Below are positions 22,846-22,915 of a stretch of DNA of 22,915 nt, in pieces. Source of the DNA: a virus. The position numbers and the translations under genes were made by a program. Every line of letters begins with the position of its first letter. Within the stretch, counting starts at the first letter, position 1. The notes beneath the pieces were generated by a model that did not search any database, was not told the origin of the DNA, and worked only from the letters and a program-made list of their open reading frames with translations. Where the stretch lies: the IMG/VR virus record IMGVR_UViG_3300025860_000092, positions 1-22,915 of that record; one strand, 5' to 3'.

Positions 22846-22915
22846 TTACTTGTTAATGAACTCAATAGTTAGGTGTCCTTTTAGTTGCTCTGTTTCTACC
22901 ATAGTTTGGATACTT
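22846..22915 (-). CDS. C-terminal end of a gene cut by the window edge
   Basis: An open - strand frame enters from the right edge and ends at TAA 22846-22848, giving SIQTMVETEQLKGHLTIEFINK as its last residues (first codon partly outside the window). An in-frame ATG lies at 22902, but the frame is open beyond it, so this may be the tail of a longer virion gene. The alternating hydrophobic residues suggest a final beta strand. Too little is present for an identity. It keeps the tight spacing of this block. Confidence 0.4.
   Translation of the reverse strand, partial: SIQTMVETEQLKGHLTIEFINK

Overview
The window is a compact, AT-rich piece of a tailed-phage genome with a podovirus (T7-type) gene set. 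There are two gene blocks that converge near base 10,850. Bases 1-10,825 (+ strand) hold DNA replication, recombination and nucleotide genes. Bases 10,871-22,915 (- strand) hold virion genes. Nearly all genes abut or overlap by 1-23 bases (ATGA and TAATG junctions), so each block reads as one operon. I see no tRNA, CRISPR array, insertion sequence, integrase, terminase, portal, major capsid, lysin, tail fibre or RNA polymerase gene here, so the window is only part of the genome. T7-like replication genes, a B12-dependent ribonucleotide reductase and the absence of a phage RNA polymerase in this stretch recall marine podoviruses of the SIO1/Cobavirus (Zobellviridae) type. The AT-rich composition would suit a marine alphaproteobacterial host. 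Both points are inference from gene content, not from a search.

Left block in order: small early-type genes (1-674); a Zn-finger/TOPRIM primase and a DnaB-like helicase as two separate overlapping genes; a family A DNA polymerase broken into an N-terminal half (3'-5' exonuclease plus the start of the polymerase domain) and a C-terminal half (catalytic motifs A, B and C), with an unrelated 74-residue gene between them; an SSB-like protein; a membrane-anchored protein; a FEN-type 5'-3' exonuclease; a T7 endonuclease I-type Holliday junction resolvase; a calcineurin-like phosphoesterase; five small genes (DUF3310, two Cys-rich proteins, two unknowns); an adenosylcobalamin-dependent ribonucleotide reductase with all expected cysteines; a 45-residue unknown; and a SLOG/DUF2493 protein. 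Together these could open, prime, copy and process phage DNA, degrade DNA and supply dNTPs.

Right block, in its transcription order (right to left): the tail end of a cut gene; a small basic ORF that needs a frameshift or a base correction; a Lys-rich low-complexity protein; a 92-residue protein; a tail nozzle (T7 gp12-like) protein; a small gp13/GNAT-like protein; a gp14-like internal protein; a very large 1,824-residue ejection-type protein; a 579-residue helical protein; and a 227-residue protein. The order looks like a T7 ejection module with the large and medium core proteins swapped.

The main unexplained structure is the split polymerase with its guest gene. The second is a set of four look-alike sigma70-type extended -10 promoters on the + strand, each with exactly 17 bases between -35 and -10. 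Two lie inside large coding genes, one overlaps a possible micro-ORF, and one is placed so that the DUF3310 transcript could be leaderless.
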